DNA from: Firmicutes bacterium ZCTH02-B6
Lineage (GTDB): Bacteria > Bacillota > Limnochordia > Limnochordales > ZCTH02-B6
Reading direction: 5' to 3'
Assembly (NCBI GenBank): GCA_002159155.1
Contig: LZRQ01000144.1
Coordinates: forward strand, 1-8,903
DNA: 8,903 bases
Shown: positions 6,266 through 8,903 of the stretch, piece by piece
Position numbering within the stretch: the first letter of the stretch is position 1
How the letters are laid out: each line of letters begins with the position of its first letter
Translations under genes and position numbers: made by a program
The notes under the pieces: model-generated
Seen by the model: the letters and a program-made list of their open reading frames with translations, nothing else
Told to the model about the DNA's origin: nothing
The model's database searches: none

Positions 6266-6337
6266 CGTTTTCAGGTACGACCGAGGTTCAAGCCAGCGAC
6301 TCACCGCCGCGCGGCCGGCGTGGAGAGGTGTTCTCGA

Positions 6338-8065
6338 GTGGGCAAAATGTTGCGGTTTCTGCATCCGTACCGGAGGGAAATCGGGCTGGCGGTGGGGCTG
6401 CTGCTCCTGCAGTCCTTGGCCGAGCTTTTTCTTCCGGCTTTGATGGCCATTATCGTGGACGAAGGCGTGGTGAACGGCGACGCAGGGCGCATCCTGGAGG
6501 TCGGCGCCGTGATGCTCCTTGTGGCTGCGGCGGGCACGGGGGCCGCCGTTGCGGCGACGTATTTCGCCTCCCGTACAGCCAACGGCTTTGGGCGTGACGT
6601 CCGCCGGGAGGTGTTCCGGCGAGTCAGCAGCTTTTCCCAGCAGGAGATGTCGCAGCTGGGCACTGCGACCCTCATCACTCGCACCACCAATGACGTTACC
6701 CAGGTGCAGCAGGTGGTGTACCTCGTGTTGCGCATGCTGGTGAGCGCGCCGCTCTTGGCCGTAGGCGGAGTCGTCATGGCCATCGCCACCGACCCGCAGC
6801 TGGCCTGGGTTATTGCAGCGGTGGTCCCGCTGCTCGTGCTCGCCATCGTCGCGGTAGCTTCCAGAGCACTGCCCATGTTCCGGGCGCTGCAAGAGAAGAT
6901 CGACCGGTTAAACCGGGTCGTGCGCGAGCTTTTGGTGGGTGTCCGGGTGGTGCGGGCCTTCAACCGCACCGACTATGAGCACCGTCGCTTCACGCTTGCC
7001 AATCAAGACCTGACGGAAACCGCCATTAGGGTTAATCGGCTCATGGGGGCGTCCATGCCCATCATGATGATCCTGCTTAACATGGCCATCGTGGCGGTCA
7101 TGTGGTTTGGCGCCGGGCGCGTCGAAAGCGGCCACACGCAGATCGGTGACCTGATGGCCTTCATCCAGTATGTGTACCTGATCATGTTTTCGCTGCTCAT
7201 GGTCTCGATGGTCCTGATCATCCTGCCGCGGGCAGCGGTTTCGGCCGGGCGCATCAGTGAAGTGCTGGAGACCGAGCCCCGCATCCAGGATCCCCCGCTG
7301 GCACGACCTGTCGCCGAACGCCGGGGAGTGGTGGAGTTTCGCAACGTGACGTTCCAGTATCCGGGGGCCGAGGCGCCGGCTCTGCAGGGCATATCGTTCC
7401 GGGCGGAGCCCGGCAAAACGACGGCCATCATCGGAGGCACCGGCTCGGGCAAGTCCACGCTGGTCAACCTTCTGGTCCGGTTTTACGACGCGACGGAAGG
7501 ACAGGTGCTGGTGGACGGGGTCGACGTCCGCGAGCAACCCCAGGACGAGCTGCGCCGCTGTATCGGCTTTGTCCCCCAAAAGGCGGTGCTCTTCAGCGGC
7601 ACTATCCGGGACAATATCCGGTACGGCTGCGAGGACGCGACCGAGGACGAGATCGAGAGAGCAGCCGGGATCGCACAGGCGCTGGAGTTTATCCGGAGCA
7701 TGCCCCAGGGCTTTGACACCATGGTCGACCAGGGCGGGACCAACTTGTCTGGCGGCCAGCGACAGCGGTTGACCATCGCCCGCGCTGTGGTCCGCCGGCC
7801 CAAGGTCTACGTGTTCGACGACTGTTTCTCGGCGCTGGACTTTAAGACGGACGCCGCCGTGCGGGCAGCCCTAAAGAGGGAAACCCACGATGCCACCGTC
7901 ATTATCGTGGCCCAGCGGGTCAACACCATCATGCACGCCGATCAGATCATCGTACTCGATAGCGGGCGCGCCGTGGGCATCGGTACCCATGAAGAGCTGG
8001 TGCGTACATGCCCTGTCTACCGGGAGATCGTCATTTCGCAGTTGGGTGAGGAGGCGGTGGCATGA
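6338..8065 (+). CDS. ABC exporter subunit with degenerate ATP site (TM287/YheI/BmrC type), fused TMD-NBD
   Basis: This 575-residue half-transporter has six membrane helices in its N-terminal 300 residues and an ATPase domain from about 330. Visible motifs are Walker A GGTGSGKST (366-374), Q-loop Q414 in GFVPQKAV, signature LSGGQRQR (470-477) and Walker B VYVFDDCFSALD (490-501). D494 is the Walker B Asp, but D495 replaces the catalytic Glu and Q526 (IVAQRV) replaces the H-loop His. This is the pattern of the degenerate partner in heterodimeric exporters such as TM287/288. Its signature is intact, as needed to complete the partner's canonical site. I chose GTG 6338 because GGAGAGG (6322-6328) stands 9 bases before it and because the conserved RFLHPYRR begins right after. 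The frame is open to 5891, but that extension is unlike any transporter. The stop overlaps the next gene by ATGA. The substrate is unknown, probably drugs or lipids. Confidence 0.93.
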   Translation: MGKMLRFLHPYRREIGLAVGLLLLQSLAELFLPALMAIIVDEGVVNGDAGRILEVGAVMLLVAAAGTGAAVAATYFASRTANGFGRDVRREVFRRVSSFSQQEMSQLGTATLITRTTNDVTQVQQVVYLVLRMLVSAPLLAVGGVVMAIATDPQLAWVIAAVVPLLVLAIVAVASRALPMFRALQEKIDRLNRVVRELLVGVRVVRAFNRTDYEHRRFTLANQDLTETAIRVNRLMGASMPIMMILLNMAIVAVMWFGAGRVESGHTQIGDLMAFIQYVYLIMFSLLMVSMVLIILPRAAVSAGRISEVLETEPRIQDPPLARPVAERRGVVEFRNVTFQYPGAEAPALQGISFRAEPGKTTAIIGGTGSGKSTLVNLLVRFYDATEGQVLVDGVDVREQPQDELRRCIGFVPQKAVLFSGTIRDNIRYGCEDATEDEIERAAGIAQALEFIRSMPQGFDTMVDQGGTNLSGGQRQRLTIARAVVRRPKVYVFDDCFSALDFKTDAAVRAALKRETHDATVIIVAQRVNTIMHADQIIVLDSGRAVGIGTHEELVRTCPVYREIVISQLGEEAVA

Positions 8066-8903
8066 GCCACAACATGTCCCATGGGGGGCGGGGAGCACGC
8101 CGTGACGATCTCTCGGCGTTGCCGCGTCATCACGGCCCGGCTATGGTCGGCATGCCCGTGCAACGGGCCAAAGATTTCCGCGGCACGCTGCGGCGCCTGT
8201 TGGGCTATGTACGGCCTCACCTGCCCCAGCTGGTCGTCGTGCTGGTCCTGGCAGCCCTCTCGACAGTGTTTGCCATCGCCACCCCTCGGGTGCTGGGCGA
8301 CGCCACGACGGTCTTGTTTGAAGGCTTTATGGCGAAACGAGCGGGGATTCCGGGCGCGGCCATCGATTTTGGCCGGGTGAGGGAAATCCTCGTCCTTTTG
8401 GCGGGTTTGTACCTGCTGAGCGCGGCGTGCGCGTTTGGTCAGCAATACGTCATGGCCGGGGTCGCACAGCGGATCGTCTACCGGCTGCGGCAGGATGTGG
8501 ACGCCAAGCTCATGCGGCTGCCCCTGCGCTACTACGACAGCCGGCCGCACGGTGAAACGCTGAGCCGGGTCACAAACGACATCGACAACATCAGCAACAC
8601 CTTGCAGCAAAGCTTGGCCCAGGCTCTGATGGCAGTGGTGACCGTCATCGGGATTATCGTGATGATGGTACGCATCAGCTGGGTGCTGGCTCTCCTGACC
8701 ATGGTGACGTTGCCGTTGTCCGGCGTGATCACGGCCGTGGTCGCCCGCCGCTCCCAGGGGTATTTCCGCCAGCAGCAACAGGCGCTCGGCCGTCTCAACG
8801 GGCATGTGGAGGAGATGTACACGGCCCACGCCGTCGTCAAGGCCTTTGGCCAGGAACGGCGGTCTGTCGCGGAGTTTGAGGCCGTGAACGACGAGCTCTA
8901 CGG
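8062..8903 (+). CDS. ABC exporter partner subunit (TM288/YheH/BmrD type), 3' truncated by window
   Basis: An open frame runs from ATG 8062 to the window end without a stop (280 codons visible). The ATG overlaps the previous gene's stop (ATGA) and follows GAGGAGG (8048-8054) at 7 bases, so the two subunits are translationally coupled. The product starts with a His/Gly/Arg-rich, poorly conserved tail (about 1-30), then PVQRAKDFRGTLRRLLGYVRPH (about 32-53), a block typical of this partner family. The ABC transmembrane domain follows: helices near 55-75 and 107-131, coupling-helix region YYDSRPHGETLSRVTNDID (157-175), then helices near 186-203 and 207-227. The segment HVEEMYTAHAVVKAFGQE (248-265) is typical of the intracellular loop. 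The ATPase domain lies beyond the window, so the expected canonical Walker B Glu and H-loop His cannot be checked. About 300 residues are missing if it has the usual length. Confidence 0.9.
   Translation, partial: MSHNMSHGGRGARRDDLSALPRHHGPAMVGMPVQRAKDFRGTLRRLLGYVRPHLPQLVVVLVLAALSTVFAIATPRVLGDATTVLFEGFMAKRAGIPGAAIDFGRVREILVLLAGLYLLSAACAFGQQYVMAGVAQRIVYRLRQDVDAKLMRLPLRYYDSRPHGETLSRVTNDIDNISNTLQQSLAQALMAVVTVIGIIVMMVRISWVLALLTMVTLPLSGVITAVVARRSQGYFRQQQQALGRLNGHVEEMYTAHAVVKAFGQERRSVAEFEAVNDELY

Larger units (their letters stand above)
5676..6337. other. 662-bp intergenic region between the kinase and exporter genes, no convincing gene
   Basis: Open frames here have no recognisable similarity, irregular codon use or low-complexity products, and no good ribosome sites. 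The stretch must hold the promoter of the minus-strand kinase and that of the plus-strand exporter, since the two are divergent. I see several palindromes (listed separately), a perfect TATAAT near the right end, a 7-bp tandem duplication CGATGCA (6018-6031) and G-rich runs around 5900-5912 and 6072-6080. I could not match it to RNase P RNA, 6S RNA, SRP RNA, tmRNA, a T-box or a riboswitch class that I know. It might hold a non-coding RNA or a decayed gene. Confidence 0.6.

Noticed and set aside
5891..6337. Possible 149-residue N-terminal extension of the first ABC subunit
   Set aside because: The frame is open, but the product is Gly/Ala/Arg-rich with no transporter similarity, while a GTG at 6338 has a good ribosome site and directly precedes the conserved start of the membrane domain.
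5676..6337. T-box, cobalamin, c-di-GMP or other known riboswitch, RNase P RNA, 6S RNA or tmRNA in the gap
   Set aside because: I looked for characteristic conserved cores, such as the T-box GGGTGG-CCGCG element and the RNase P AGAGGAAAGTCC segment, and found none on either strand. A covariance-model search would be needed to be sure.
1..8903. CRISPR array, insertion sequence or prophage signs
   Set aside because: No regularly spaced repeats, transposase or integrase frames, or phage genes are visible. The tRNA-Ala gene has no integrase or partial tRNA repeat near it.

Overview
The window looks like a chromosomal segment of a high-GC Bacillota (Firmicutes) lineage, perhaps of the Symbiobacterium, Thermaerobacter or Limnochorda kind. 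This rests on strongly G/C-biased codon use combined with the gene order proA-nadD-yqeK-LCP-rsfS, strong AGGAGG-like ribosome sites, a 7TMR-DISM type sensor kinase and a paired TM287/TM288-type ABC exporter. The genus is an inference; no 16S or other marker is present.

Left part (1-3439, plus strand): a tight housekeeping cluster. It holds the 3' end of proA (proline synthesis), nadD (NAD synthesis), yqeK (HD-domain Ap4A hydrolase), an LCP-family cell-wall ligase and rsfS (ribosome silencing factor). proA/nadD and nadD/yqeK overlap. The yqeK-LCP gap (105 bp) contains an inverted repeat. rsfS begins at or just after the LCP stop codon. Middle (3440-3642): a consensus sigma-A type promoter, a single tRNA-Ala(GGC) gene with encoded CCA, and a strong intrinsic terminator, which is also the first terminator visible after rsfS.

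Minus strand (3681-5675): a 664-residue membrane sensor histidine kinase with an extracytoplasmic domain, seven membrane helices, a coiled coil, an HisKA_3-like dimerisation domain whose phospho-acceptor His is followed by Gly, and an HATPase domain. No response regulator is present in the window. It converges on the tRNA unit.

Right part: a 662-bp stretch (5676-6337) without a convincing gene but with several palindromes, then two overlapping ABC exporter genes (6338-8065, and 8062 to the window end). The first carries the degenerate ATP site (Asp in place of the catalytic Glu, Gln in place of the H-loop His). The second is cut by the window edge and shows only its transmembrane domain. Together they should form a heterodimeric exporter of the TM287/288 or BmrCD (YheI/YheH) kind.

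Most of the window is ordinary core genome. I see no convincing undescribed multi-gene system. The least explained parts are the palindrome-rich 5676-6337 gap and the apparently orphan sensor kinase beside the exporter.
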